Made by a program: the position numbers and the translations under genes. This document shows, one piece after another, positions 31,714 through 39,942 of a stretch of DNA of 44,599 bases (position 1 is its first letter; every line of letters starts with the position of its first letter). This DNA comes from an uncultured Lachnospiraceae bacterium (GTDB taxonomy: Bacteria; Bacillota; Clostridia; Lachnospirales; Lachnospiraceae), in the NCBI GenBank assembly GCA_905197485.1, contig CAJJYZ010000017.1, forward strand, positions 1 to 44,599. The letters are read 5' to 3'. The notes under the pieces are model-generated. The model was given only the letters and a program-made list of their open reading frames with translations. It did not search any database and was not told where the DNA came from.

Positions 31714-31743
31714 TTTACATCCCATATCCGTTAGTGCTATAAT
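31714..31743 (+). promoter_or_regulatory. Promoter of the M3 peptidase gene
   Basis: TTTACA (31714-31719), 18 bases, then a perfect TATAAT (31738-31743), 34 bases before the start codon. The gap 31604-31776 separates divergent genes; I see no clear promoter for the minus-strand DUF5685 operon in it. Confidence 0.7.
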
Positions 31744-31776
31744 ATGTTTCAAAGACAAATATGAGGAGGTTTGACA

Positions 31777-33465
31777 ATGAAATTTTCAGAATTACCTTAC
31801 GAACGTGTAAATATGGAAGAAACCGTTAAAAAGGCAGAAGCATTGACGGAAGCATTCCAAAATTCCACCACGTTCGAAGAGCAGCTCGAGCTCATCAAAG
31901 AAATGGATGCCTTACAAAACGATATCTACTCCATGATAAATTTGGCCTATATCCGTTACACTATCAACACCGGAGACGCTTTTTATGCTTCCGAGCGTGA
32001 ATACAATGATTCCAATTCTCCGCTTCTGCATACTGCATTCCAAAAATTCGAAAAAGCAATGGCAGAATCCGTTTTTCGGGAGCGTCTTATCGAGGAAATC
32101 GGTGAACTGGCATTCGATAAAATTGATTTTTCACTAAAAAGCTTCAAGCCAGAACTTACCGAACTTCTCCAGGAAGAAAGTAGACTAAAATCCCAATATC
32201 AGAAACTTATGGGAAGCGCCGAAATTCCTTTTCATGGCGAGATTCTAAACATTTCACAGATTGGAAAATACCAGCAGAGTAATGACCGTACTGTCAGAAA
32301 AGAAGCTTTTGAGGCTCTCGGGCAGTTTTATGATTCCATTCACAAAGAACTGGATAAAATTTTCGACCTTATGGTGAAAAACCGCACAAAACAAGCAAAA
32401 ATGCTGGGTTACGATAGCTTTGTCGAACTTGCCTATCTTCGTCAGGAACGGTGCTATGATAAAGAGGCAGTCCAGAATTTCCGCCGACAGGTCGTAGAAG
32501 AACTCGTCCCTGTCGTAACTACATTAAAAGAACAGCAGACAAAACGAATCGGCGTAGAGAAGCTTTTCTACTATGATGACGGCTGTAAATTTGCAGACGG
32601 CAATCCGACTCCAAAGGGAACCGCAAGCGACCTTCTTGCTGCCGGAAGAAAAATGTATACAGAGATGTCTCCGATTACAAAAGAATTCATCGATTTCATG
32701 TTTGAAAACGATTTATTTGACGTAATCGCAAAGCCGGGGAAAACAACAGGCGGATACTGTCACAGCATTCCAAAATACAAAATGCCTTTTATCTTCTCCA
32801 ACTTTAACGGTACAAGCGGCGATGTGGAAGTGCTGACACACGAAGCCGGCCATGCCCTCGCATATTACCGCGCCGTAAGAGAACTTCCTTTCCAGATGTC
32901 TCACGACCCGACAATGGAAGCATGCGAGACCCACTCCATGTCCATGGAATTTTTCGCCGAGCCTTGGTATCCTCTATTCTTCCAGGAAGAAACTGCAAAA
33001 TATGCCTACGCGCATCTGGAGGGAACGCTCTCTTTCATCCCATACGGATGTATGGTAGACCATTTCCAGGAAATCATATACTCGAATCCGGATATGACTC
33101 CTTCCGAACGAAACAATACCTGGCTTGAACTGGAACAGATATATCGTCCGTATCTCGACACAACCGGACTCCCATTCTATTCCGAAGGCGCCGTATGGCA
33201 ACGCCAGCTCCATATCTATACATCACCGTTCTATTACATTGATTACTGCCTCGCACAAACGGTAGCGTTACAGTTCTTTATGGAAATACAGAACGATTGG
33301 GATTCCGCGTGGGAAAAATACAATGCATTTCTCGCACAGGGAGGAAAGAAAAATTTCCTGAACCTTTTAAAAGATGCGAACCTGATGTCTCCGATGGAAG
33401 ACGGCTGTCTGAAAATGATTGCACAGGCGGCTCGAAAATGGTTAGAAGAACATCCGCTTGATTAA
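31777..33465 (+). CDS. pepF: M3-family oligoendopeptidase
   Basis: 562-residue cytosolic zinc metallopeptidase of the thimet oligopeptidase/PepF family, which degrades short peptides. The zinc site is 'THEAGHALAYY' (HEXXH) with the third ligand Glu in 'DPTMEACETHSMSMEFFAEP'. There is no signal peptide. The start is ATG 31777, seven bases after GAGGAGG; a TTG two codons upstream is in frame but too close. Monocistronic, with its own promoter and terminator. PepF is the best-known name for this subfamily, but exact substrate range cannot be read from the sequence. Confidence 0.92.
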   Translation: MKFSELPYERVNMEETVKKAEALTEAFQNSTTFEEQLELIKEMDALQNDIYSMINLAYIRYTINTGDAFYASEREYNDSNSPLLHTAFQKFEKAMAESVFRERLIEEIGELAFDKIDFSLKSFKPELTELLQEESRLKSQYQKLMGSAEIPFHGEILNISQIGKYQQSNDRTVRKEAFEALGQFYDSIHKELDKIFDLMVKNRTKQAKMLGYDSFVELAYLRQERCYDKEAVQNFRRQVVEELVPVVTTLKEQQTKRIGVEKLFYYDDGCKFADGNPTPKGTASDLLAAGRKMYTEMSPITKEFIDFMFENDLFDVIAKPGKTTGGYCHSIPKYKMPFIFSNFNGTSGDVEVLTHEAGHALAYYRAVRELPFQMSHDPTMEACETHSMSMEFFAEPWYPLFFQEETAKYAYAHLEGTLSFIPYGCMVDHFQEIIYSNPDMTPSERNNTWLELEQIYRPYLDTTGLPFYSEGAVWQRQLHIYTSPFYYIDYCLAQTVALQFFMEIQNDWDSAWEKYNAFLAQGGKKNFLNLLKDANLMSPMEDGCLKMIAQAARKWLEEHPLD

Positions 33466-33504
33466 AAATCAGTCGACACATAGAAAAATGGAAGACAATA
33501 TTTC

Positions 33505-33540
33505 AGCAGAGGGGTGATATCGAATCCCCCTCTTCTGTTT
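33505..33540 (+). terminator. Terminator after the M3 peptidase
   Basis: AGAGGGG (33508-33514) pairs with CCCCTCT (33527-33533), with a further CAG/CTG pairing one base out, followed by a short T-rich tail. It begins about 40 bases past the stop. Confidence 0.55.
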
Positions 33541-33551
33541 ATGTAATACGC

Positions 33552-33601
33552 AAAAAAGAAGCACCGCCCCCATAGCTCAATGGCTACAAAAACAGTGCTT
33601 C
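33552..33601 (-). terminator. Terminator after tRNA-Lys
   Basis: On the minus strand GAAGCAC (33601-33595) pairs exactly with GTGCTTC (33564-33558), followed by six T. The 30-base loop carries a tRNA-like fragment in the opposite orientation. Confidence 0.75.
33566..33585 (+). other. Possible 5' tRNA fragment
   Basis: The plus strand reads GCCCCCATAGCTCAATGGCT. This is the pattern of the first 20 bases of a tRNA: a 7-base acceptor strand, TA at positions 8-9, then the D-arm GCTC-AATGG. The sequence then diverges and no anticodon arm or 3' half is present. It could be a relic of a deleted tRNA gene or chance similarity. Confidence 0.35.
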
Positions 33602-33608
33602 CTATAAA

Positions 33609-33681
33609 TGCGCGATCAGGGGTTCGAACCCTGGACACCCTGATTAAGAGTCAGGTGCTCTACCAACTGAGCTAATCGCGC
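33609..33681 (-). tRNA. tRNA-Lys (anticodon CTT)
   Basis: 73 bases with a full cloverleaf: 7-pair acceptor GCGCGAT/ATCGCGC with discriminator A, D-arm GCTCAGTTGGTAGAGC, anticodon stem CCTGA/TCAGG with loop CTCTTAA (anticodon CTT), and T-arm CAGGGTTCGAACCCTG. The 3' CCA is not encoded. It reads AAG codons. Confidence 0.97.
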
Positions 33682-33721
33682 ATCTCGCATTATGAAGTTT
33701 GTATTCCTTAACGCAAGGTTT

Positions 33722-33750
33722 ATTATATAACAACTTTTAAAATAATGCAA
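33722..33750 (-). promoter_or_regulatory. Promoter of tRNA-Lys
   Basis: TTGCAT (33750-33745), 17 bases, TATAAT (33727-33722) on the minus strand, about 40 bases upstream of the tRNA. Confidence 0.7.
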
Positions 33751-33836
33751 GACAAATTTTAAAGAAATTTAAAAAAACTTTCAAAAATTTTCATTTTCTG
33801 ACATACATGTGGAAATTATGCCCTCATATAGCTTTT

Positions 33837-34718
33837 TTACAGAACATGTTTATGCAATGTAAATCCGCGTCCCTTCACTTCACTTACCTGGCTGATTACC
33901 ATGAATGCTTTGTCGTCAATCTCCATCACGAGCTGATTCAGTTTCGGGAGTTCTCGGTTGGAAACAACAGTCATCACCGAGAATCCATCTTCGTGAAGAT
34001 ATCCGGATTCTGTCTTATAGAGTGTTGTTCCTCTATCCAGTTTTTTGTGAATCATCTCGTTGATTTCGCGATACTGTCTGCTCATGATTTTTACCTGCAT
34101 CTGTGTTTTTCCCATGAGTAACACTTTATCTACAAGCACTGTGTAAATCATGACAAGCAGAATTCCATATAAGCTCTTCTCCTTATCCCGGAAAAACATC
34201 TGTCCAATCAGGATAGCAAAGTCAAATACATAGAGTCCTACGGAAACCGGCAATCCCATCTTCTTATTGAAAATCAATGGCGGGATATCCATACCACCGG
34301 TGGAAGCTCCTGCTTTGATAACCATTCCGATTCCGACTCCGATAGACACTCCCGCAAAGATTGTGCAGAGCATCGGGTCATTTGTCAGATTCTGAAGTCC
34401 GTCAATCTTCTGCACGACGCCGAGAATAAACGGAAAATAGAACGTACTGATTAAAGATGTAAGCGCAAATGACTTTCCGAGTACAAGAATGGCAAGAATA
34501 AACATGACAATGTTAAACCCTGCCGCAAACACTTCAATCGGAAGTCCGATATAGTGGTTGGCAATCAGTCCAAGTCCTGTCGTTCCGCCTGTAATCAACC
34601 CTGTAGGAAGAACAAAGGCCGCAAGTCCGGCCGCATAAATCGTATTTCCGAGCAACACGAAAAATATCTTCTTCACATCAAAGATATCTTTCAATTCTTT
34701 TTTCGTTTCTGCTTTCAT
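33837..34718 (-). CDS. YitT-family membrane protein (DUF161 + DUF2179)
   Basis: 293 residues. Five to six membrane helices (about 15-200) include the conserved 'GLAAFVLPTGLITGGTTGLG' and 'VIKAGASTGGMDIPPLIFNK' segments of the YitT membrane domain. The C-terminal 90 residues ('QVKIMSRQYREINEMIHKKL' to 'GRGFTLHKHVL') form the soluble DUF2179 domain, a PII-like fold. The family is widespread in Firmicutes, with transport suspected but substrate unknown. ATG 34718 follows AGGAGG. Single-gene unit between two terminators. Confidence 0.9.
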   Translation of the reverse strand: MKAETKKELKDIFDVKKIFFVLLGNTIYAAGLAAFVLPTGLITGGTTGLGLIANHYIGLPIEVFAAGFNIVMFILAILVLGKSFALTSLISTFYFPFILGVVQKIDGLQNLTNDPMLCTIFAGVSIGVGIGMVIKAGASTGGMDIPPLIFNKKMGLPVSVGLYVFDFAILIGQMFFRDKEKSLYGILLVMIYTVLVDKVLLMGKTQMQVKIMSRQYREINEMIHKKLDRGTTLYKTESGYLHEDGFSVMTVVSNRELPKLNQLVMEIDDKAFMVISQVSEVKGRGFTLHKHVL

Positions 34719-34767
34719 GAAATCCTCCTTTTATCACTTTACTTTAATAAATTTCCCCTTAAACGCA

Positions 34768-34791
34768 AGAAAAACAGGTTATAAAACCTGC
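34768..34791 (-). terminator. Terminator downstream of trmB unit
   Basis: CAGGTT/AACCTG (34790-34785 with 34780-34775 on the minus strand) around a four-base loop, with A-rich sequence before and TTTTTC after. It closes the trmB transcript before the YitT gene and may act in both directions. Confidence 0.7.
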
Positions 34792-34856
34792 TTTTCCCGT
34801 TTCAACTTATCTATTATAGCATTCTCTTAAAAAAAGTTCAAGATTCTCCTGAAGCT

Positions 34857-34998
34857 TTATCCGCATTTGCACCGAGGATTTAATATCCTACACACTTCAT
34901 CGAATGAACTTTTCAGGCAAGCCAGCTTCCGGTTCAGACAAGGCTTCTCATACAGAATACACCGGACTTTCTCTTTTAGCCTCCTGCTCCCTTTCATT
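34857..34998 (-). pseudogene. Frame-disrupted small Cys-rich gene
   Basis: ATG 34998 has a good ribosome site (AAGGAG, 9-base spacer) but its frame stops after 16 codons. Skipping one G in the GGG at 34982-34980 joins it to a 36-codon open frame with no start of its own. The joined product would be 46 residues beginning MKGSRRLKEK and including 'CILYEKPCLNRKLACLKSS' with five cysteines, ending at TAA 34857. This looks like a small real gene with a one-base insertion, a sequencing error, or a programmed +1 shift. It lies 41 bases after trmB and before the unit's terminator. I do not recognise the family. Confidence 0.4.
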
Positions 34999-35039
34999 TT
35001 GCAACTCTCCTTTTTATCAGGATATGCAAAACGCCCTCT

Positions 35040-35690
35040 TTATTTTCTTACCGCAATTAATTTGTGAATCGGATTCCCCATAGAGGAGAACTTCGCCTCA
35101 TACTCCGTCATGATATTTCCCTCATTCATTTCCTTATTATTATGCAGGTCGAACGTGTGGGCTTTCAATTCCCATCCCGCTTCCTCAACCTGTTCTAATG
35201 AAAATTCAAAAAGAGGCCTGTTATCTGTTTTGAATTCCACCACGCCTTTTTCCACGAGCACTTTCTCATAGATACTAAGGAAACGTGTGGAAGTAAGTCT
35301 TCTTCTCGCATGTCTTGCCTTCGGCCATGGGTCTGAGAAATTCAGATAAATCTTCTCCACCTCTTCCGGCGCGAACACCTCGTCAAGCTCGCCCGCGTCC
35401 ATGCAGATAAATCGGATATTCGTAAGTCCTTCGTATTCTTCCGTTCCGAATTTCTCCAACGCTCTTAGAAGGACACTGGAATACCGCTCGATTCCGATAT
35501 AATTTACGTCAGGATTCCTTTTTGCCAATTCCAGAATGAATTGTCCTTTTCCCATCCCGATTTCGATATGCAGCGGATTCTCATTTCCAAACACTTCGTT
35601 CCATCTTCCTCTGTGATTCTTCTCATCTTTTACCGCAACCGGATTTGCATCGATTTCCTCCTGCGCTCTCGGTATGTTTCTCAATCTCAT
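35040..35690 (-). CDS. trmB: tRNA (guanine(46)-N7)-methyltransferase
   Basis: 216 residues, Rossmann-fold methyltransferase that makes m7G46 in the tRNA variable loop. The SAM-binding motif is 'HIEIGMGKGQFILELAKRNP', followed by 'YIGIERYSSVLLRALEK' and the signature 'YLNFSDPWPKARHARRRLTS'. The end is 'GNPIHKLIAVRK'. The start is ATG 35690, with AGGAGG nine bases upstream; the frame stays open to 35786 but without a site. Its promoter is not clear to me in 35691-35898. Confidence 0.94.
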   Translation of the reverse strand: MRLRNIPRAQEEIDANPVAVKDEKNHRGRWNEVFGNENPLHIEIGMGKGQFILELAKRNPDVNYIGIERYSSVLLRALEKFGTEEYEGLTNIRFICMDAGELDEVFAPEEVEKIYLNFSDPWPKARHARRRLTSTRFLSIYEKVLVEKGVVEFKTDNRPLFEFSLEQVEEAGWELKAHTFDLHNNKEMNEGNIMTEYEAKFSSMGNPIHKLIAVRK

Positions 35691-35898
35691 ATACTGTTTC
35701 CTCCTCGTGTAACGAACATCATCTGCTAAGGGAATGCTGTTCCTTTGACATCCTCCCAACATCCGATATTTAGTTAAATTTATCATTTTTTTTGTAAATT
35801 TTTAAGATTTTTTCTGCAATCTTTTCTATAGTATTTTAACAGAATCGGAGTATGATTAGTAGAGTAGATTTTTAAAAATTTTTAAAGGAGGATTGCTC
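35691..35898. other. Intergenic region between trmB and the V-ATPase operon
   Basis: Very AT-rich between the two divergent transcripts. It contains -10-like TATAGT (35827-35832) and TATGAT (35851-35856) on the plus strand without convincing -35 partners. No RNA gene, riboswitch or repeat was recognised. The V-ATPase promoter must lie here. Confidence 0.4.
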
Positions 35899-36213
35899 AT
35901 GGATTCGATTGTAAAAAGACTATCAGAAATCGAGACTTCCGCAGCTTCTATCGTAGAACATGCAGAATCCCAAAAAGAAGTTTTAGATTGTGAAATGGCG
36001 GAAAAGAAACAGGAATTTGACGAATTTCTTAGATGCGATACGGAAACCAAATTAAAAGACATTCGTTCACACCTGGAGAGCCGCATGGAAGAAGAACTCG
36101 CAAAGCTGAAACAGGCAAGCGATGACACCATCCGCGCATACAATGAAGAGTATGAAACAAAACACGAAGAATATGCAAGGGCTATTTTAGCCCGCATCAC
36201 AGAGGTAGCGTAA
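35899..36213 (+). CDS. ntpF: V-type ATPase subunit G/H (peripheral stalk)
   Basis: 104 residues, almost entirely charged coiled coil ('VEHAESQKEVLDCEMAEKKQ', 'ELAKLKQASDDTIRAYNEEY'). This is the small stalk subunit that pairs with E to tether the catalytic head. The identity rests on position as first gene of the operon and on coiled-coil character, since sequence conservation is low. The start is ATG 35899, seven bases after AGGAGG. Its stop overlaps the next ATG (TAATG). Confidence 0.8.
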   Translation: MDSIVKRLSEIETSAASIVEHAESQKEVLDCEMAEKKQEFDEFLRCDTETKLKDIRSHLESRMEEELAKLKQASDDTIRAYNEEYETKHEEYARAILARITEVA

Positions 36214-37262
36214 TGGGTGGTTTATTAAAATATAGCGGAGTTGTCACCAAAATCCGCGCTATGCAATCCCATCTGCTTACGGAAAAGAATTTCGAAGAAA
36301 TCGCGAATCTCTCAACCGTCACAGAAGCAGTTACCTATCTTAAAGGAACAACCGGCTATGAAGAAGTTCTCCGGGATACGGATATTAATACGCTCCATCG
36401 TGGTGACGTGGAGAAACTTCTCACTCAATCGCTTTATAACGACTATTCGAGACTCTATTCCTTTTCCGGTCTTGAAGTACGAAGATTCTTGAGTTTGTAC
36501 ATGAAACGTTATGAAGTAGACCTTATCAATTATTGCTCCCGTATCGTGTTCAATCACTATCAGGAGCCATTCGATTTGAACCATAAGAAACCATTTTTCG
36601 ACAAATATTCTCAGATTTCCATCGACAGTCTGATTACTGCCCGTTCCATGGATGAGCTTGTAGAAGCCCTTCATGATACGGAATACTATAAGCCTTTGAA
36701 AAAATTGTCCGAGAACGGCAGCCCAGGCTTATTTGACTATGACCTTGCGCTGGACCTCTATTACTTCTCTTCTATTTGGAGAGAACGCAAGAAAATATTG
36801 AAGAAAAAAGACTTGGAAATGTTCACCAAGAGCTCCGGTTCTAAAATCGACCTTCTGAATCTCCAGTGGATATATCGGGCGAAGAAATATTATGCGCTTT
36901 CACCCGCCGATATCTACGCGATGCTGATTCCAATCCAGTACCATCTGAAACAGGATGAATTGAAGCATCTCGTGGAGGCTGCCGGCGTCGATGAGTTCAT
37001 GGCAGCAGCACAGAAGACATACTATGCCAAAAGATATGAATTCGACAATACCCATACGATTGAACATCTATATAAGGATTGTCTGAATCATTTATACAAA
37101 GCCGAGAGACGAAAATTCCCATATTCGCTCTCCACAGTAAACACATATCTTTTCTTAAAGGAAGAGGAAATTCAAAAATTAACTACAACGCTTGAATGTA
37201 TCCGCTATGGTTTGACACCGAAGGAAACACTTGAGTATGCAGGAGGTGTGCAGCTAGTATGA
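36213..37262 (+). CDS. ntpC: V-type ATPase subunit C (d-like)
   Basis: 349 residues of the AC39/subunit d family, the funnel that connects the central rotor shaft (D/F) to the K ring. It is all-helical, with the typical start 'YSGVVTKIRAMQSHLLTEKN' and three pseudo-repeats. One-base overlap with the stalk gene before and ATGA overlap with subunit I after. Confidence 0.9.
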   Translation: MGGLLKYSGVVTKIRAMQSHLLTEKNFEEIANLSTVTEAVTYLKGTTGYEEVLRDTDINTLHRGDVEKLLTQSLYNDYSRLYSFSGLEVRRFLSLYMKRYEVDLINYCSRIVFNHYQEPFDLNHKKPFFDKYSQISIDSLITARSMDELVEALHDTEYYKPLKKLSENGSPGLFDYDLALDLYYFSSIWRERKKILKKKDLEMFTKSSGSKIDLLNLQWIYRAKKYYALSPADIYAMLIPIQYHLKQDELKHLVEAAGVDEFMAAAQKTYYAKRYEFDNTHTIEHLYKDCLNHLYKAERRKFPYSLSTVNTYLFLKEEEIQKLTTTLECIRYGLTPKETLEYAGGVQLV

Positions 37263-39172
37263 TTGTAAAAATGAAATTTATCACAATCACAGCTCATAAG
37301 AGAGATATCGACCGTATCTGCGACCAATATCTTTCCAAATATGAGATTCAGCTTGAAAATGCCCTCTCCGAACTGAAAACCGTAGACAATCTGCTGCCTT
37401 TCGTGGAGGTAAACCCATTTAAGGAAGCGCTTGAAAAAGCGAATCAGTTCGCGAATTATATCGAGGACACCGAAAGCCTGGAGAACACATCTTTCTCCCA
37501 AGAGGAAATGTTTTCTCTCATCCGGAATATGAACGAGACATATATGTCGTTCCGGGAAAAAGAGGATGAATTGAAAAAAACACAGGAACATTATCGTGAC
37601 GTATTGACTCTTGTCAATCCATTCCGTTCCATCGATTTCAGCATCCACGAAGTAACACAGTACAAATTCATCAAATTGCGTTTCGGACGTGTACCTGTCG
37701 ATTATTACCATAAGCTCGAGAAGTACGTACACGAAGATTTGGACGTCATCTTCCTGGAAGGCTCCAGAGACGCCTCCCATGTCTACGGTGTTTATTTCGC
37801 CGCAGAAGGGAATATTCAGCAGGTGGATGCCATTTTAAAATCGCTTCACTTTGAACGTCTTCGTCTTCCGGATGAATATGACGGAACGACAAGAGACGCC
37901 TGCCGAAAGCTGGAAGAAGAGATTGAACGTCTAAATAAAGAAATCCTTTCAACAGATGAGAAGATTCGAGACGCTTTCAAGGAAAACGGGGCAAAACTCC
38001 TCGCCGTAAGAAAACGTTTGAACGAACTGAGCAGCAACTTTGATGTCCGTAAGCTTGCAGCTCTCGTAGAGAACAAACGTGGCGACCACTTCATCCTCTG
38101 CGGATGGATGCCGGAAGACCAGTTCTCGCTGTTCATGGATGATATCAAGAAAGACCCTGACGTGTTCGTTATCGTGGAGGATAACAACGAAGAATACTTC
38201 AGCGAACCGCCTACCAAGCTTAAGAATCCAAAATTCTTCAAGCCATTCGAGATGTTTATCCGAATGTACGGACTACCCGCTCACAATGAGATGGACCCGA
38301 CCATATTCGTGGCGCTGACTTATACCTTTATCTTCGGCGTCATGTTCGGCGACGTAGGACAAGGCTTATGTCTCTTCATCGGAGGCGCGCTTCTCTATAA
38401 ATTCAAGAAGATAAACCTAGCGGGTATTATCTCCATCGCAGGTATCTTCTCAACCATCTTCGGATTTATGTTCGGAAGCGTATTCGGCTTTGAAGATATT
38501 ATAGAAGCCCAATGGATACGTCCGATTTCACACATGACAACATTGCCGTTTATCGGCAAACTGAACACCGTATTTATCGTGGCTGTCGCTTTCGGTATGG
38601 GAATCATCTTAATTTCCATGATTTTCCATATCATCAACGCCAAGAAGACCCACGATACCGAAGCTTTGCTTGACCAGAACGGAATCACAGGACTTGTCTT
38701 CTACGGAGCGGTCGTTCTGACTTTATCACTCTTCATGACAGGCAACAAGCTTCCTGGAACCATCGTTTTGATTGTCATGTTCGGCATTCCGCTTCTTATC
38801 ATGCTCTTCAAGGAGCCGATTACGGCTAAGCTTGAGAAACGGGCAAATCATTCGGAAGAAGGCAAAGTCATGTTTGTCGTACAAGCCGTTTTCGAAATGT
38901 TTGAGACATTATTAAGTTACTTTTCCAACACACTTTCCTTTGTGCGTATCGGAGCCTTTGCAGTCAGCCATGCCGCGATGATGGAAGTCGTATTGATGCT
39001 GGCAGGCGCCGAGACAGGCAACCCGAACTGGGCGGTTATCGTAGGCGGAAATCTTTTCGTCTGCGCTATGGAAGGACTTATCGTCGGAATCCAGGTATTG
39101 AGACTGGAATACTACGAGATGTTCAGCCGTTTTTACAAAGGAACAGGACGCGAATTTAAACCATACAATTAG
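37259..39172 (+). CDS. ntpI: V-type ATPase subunit I (a-like, ion channel stator)
   Basis: 637 residues. The N-terminal half (about 1-340) is the cytosolic stalk-binding arm with two globular ends. The C-terminal half has about eight membrane helices, starting at 'PTIFVALTYTFIFGVMFGDV'. The two arginines expected at the rotor interface are visible: R563 in 'TLSFVRIGAFAVSHAAM' and R615 in 'IVGIQVLRLEYYEMFSRFYK'. They match R573 and R629 of the Enterococcus hirae protein in order and spacing. ATGA overlap with ntpC. Confidence 0.94.
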   Translation: MIVKMKFITITAHKRDIDRICDQYLSKYEIQLENALSELKTVDNLLPFVEVNPFKEALEKANQFANYIEDTESLENTSFSQEEMFSLIRNMNETYMSFREKEDELKKTQEHYRDVLTLVNPFRSIDFSIHEVTQYKFIKLRFGRVPVDYYHKLEKYVHEDLDVIFLEGSRDASHVYGVYFAAEGNIQQVDAILKSLHFERLRLPDEYDGTTRDACRKLEEEIERLNKEILSTDEKIRDAFKENGAKLLAVRKRLNELSSNFDVRKLAALVENKRGDHFILCGWMPEDQFSLFMDDIKKDPDVFVIVEDNNEEYFSEPPTKLKNPKFFKPFEMFIRMYGLPAHNEMDPTIFVALTYTFIFGVMFGDVGQGLCLFIGGALLYKFKKINLAGIISIAGIFSTIFGFMFGSVFGFEDIIEAQWIRPISHMTTLPFIGKLNTVFIVAVAFGMGIILISMIFHIINAKKTHDTEALLDQNGITGLVFYGAVVLTLSLFMTGNKLPGTIVLIVMFGIPLLIMLFKEPITAKLEKRANHSEEGKVMFVVQAVFEMFETLLSYFSNTLSFVRIGAFAVSHAAMMEVVLMLAGAETGNPNWAVIVGGNLFVCAMEGLIVGIQVLRLEYYEMFSRFYKGTGREFKPYN

Positions 39173-39184
39173 GAGGACATTATC

Positions 39185-39616
39185 ATGAGTTTCGTAACAA
39201 AATTAACATTAATCATCACTTTAGTTTTAAGCATTATGATTCCATTCGGATACTTTTTAATCGGAGAAAAGAACAAGAAACGCTATAAAAGAGCGATTGG
39301 AACAAACGTATTCTTCTTCTTTGGCGCTTTCGTCATCGCTTCTATCATGATGTACGGAGGCAATGTACAGGCTGCCGCTTCCACATCCGCAGCCGGTGGA
39401 ATCTCTGTAGGTCTCGGTTACATCGCAGCAGCTCTCGTTACAGGTCTTTCCTGTATCGGTGGCGGTATCGCCGTAGCAAGTGCGGCAAGCGCAGCTTTGG
39501 GCGCTATCAGCGAAGATTCCAGCGTACTTGGTAAGTCACTCATTTTCGTAGGTCTTGCAGAAGGTGTCTGTCTGTATGGACTGATTATTTCTTTCATGAT
39601 TTTAGGTAAACTGTAA
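39185..39616 (+). CDS. ntpK: V-type ATPase subunit K (rotor ring)
   Basis: 143 residues. An N-terminal segment (1-65) with two hydrophobic stretches precedes one c-like hairpin (about 72-142), with the ion carboxylate E126 in 'FVGLAEGVCLYGLIISFMIL'. The E. hirae protein has two hairpins and one carboxylate; this one has a single c-like hairpin plus an unusual N-terminal extension, perhaps a cleaved leader or extra helices. The positions equivalent to the Na+ ligands Gln and Thr/Ser are glycine here (G94 and G127), which points to H+. AGGAGG upstream. Confidence 0.92.
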   Translation: MSFVTKLTLIITLVLSIMIPFGYFLIGEKNKKRYKRAIGTNVFFFFGAFVIASIMMYGGNVQAAASTSAAGGISVGLGYIAAALVTGLSCIGGGIAVASAASAALGAISEDSSVLGKSLIFVGLAEGVCLYGLIISFMILGKL

Positions 39617-39619
39617 TCT

Positions 39620-39928
39620 ATGAAAATGTATTTAATCAGTGATAACGTAGACACTTACACAGGCATGCGCCTGGCCGGTGTAGACGGAATCGTTGTGCAT
39701 GAGCGGCAGGAGCTCTACGAGGCTCTTACCGCTGCCATGAACGACAAAGAACTCGGCATTATACTTCTGACCGAGAAACTCGGAAGAGAATTCCCGGACA
39801 TCATCGATGAGATGAAGCTGAAACGTAAACTGCCTCTTCTTGTGGAAATTCCCGACAGACATGGAACCGGACGTAAGAAGAACTTTATCACATCCTATGT
39901 AAATGAAGCAATTGGACTAAAACTATAA
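39620..39928 (+). CDS. ntpG: V-type ATPase subunit F (central stalk)
   Basis: 102 residues with the Rossmann-like fold of V-type F: 'MKMYLISDNVDTYTGMRLAG', then 'GIILLTEKLGREFPDIID' and 'LPLLVEIPDRHGTGRKKNFI'. It binds subunit D in the rotor shaft. No strong Shine-Dalgarno precedes it (only a 3-base gap to the K stop), so it may depend on coupling. The E. hirae homologue is called NtpG. Confidence 0.9.
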   Translation: MKMYLISDNVDTYTGMRLAGVDGIVVHERQELYEALTAAMNDKELGIILLTEKLGREFPDIIDEMKLKRKLPLLVEIPDRHGTGRKKNFITSYVNEAIGLKL

Positions 39929-39942
39929 AGAAGGTGACACAT

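Noticed and set aside
35691..35786. Possible leader peptide or riboswitch before trmB
   Set aside because: The frame stays open for 32 codons but has no ribosome site or conserved pattern, and no known riboswitch consensus was found.
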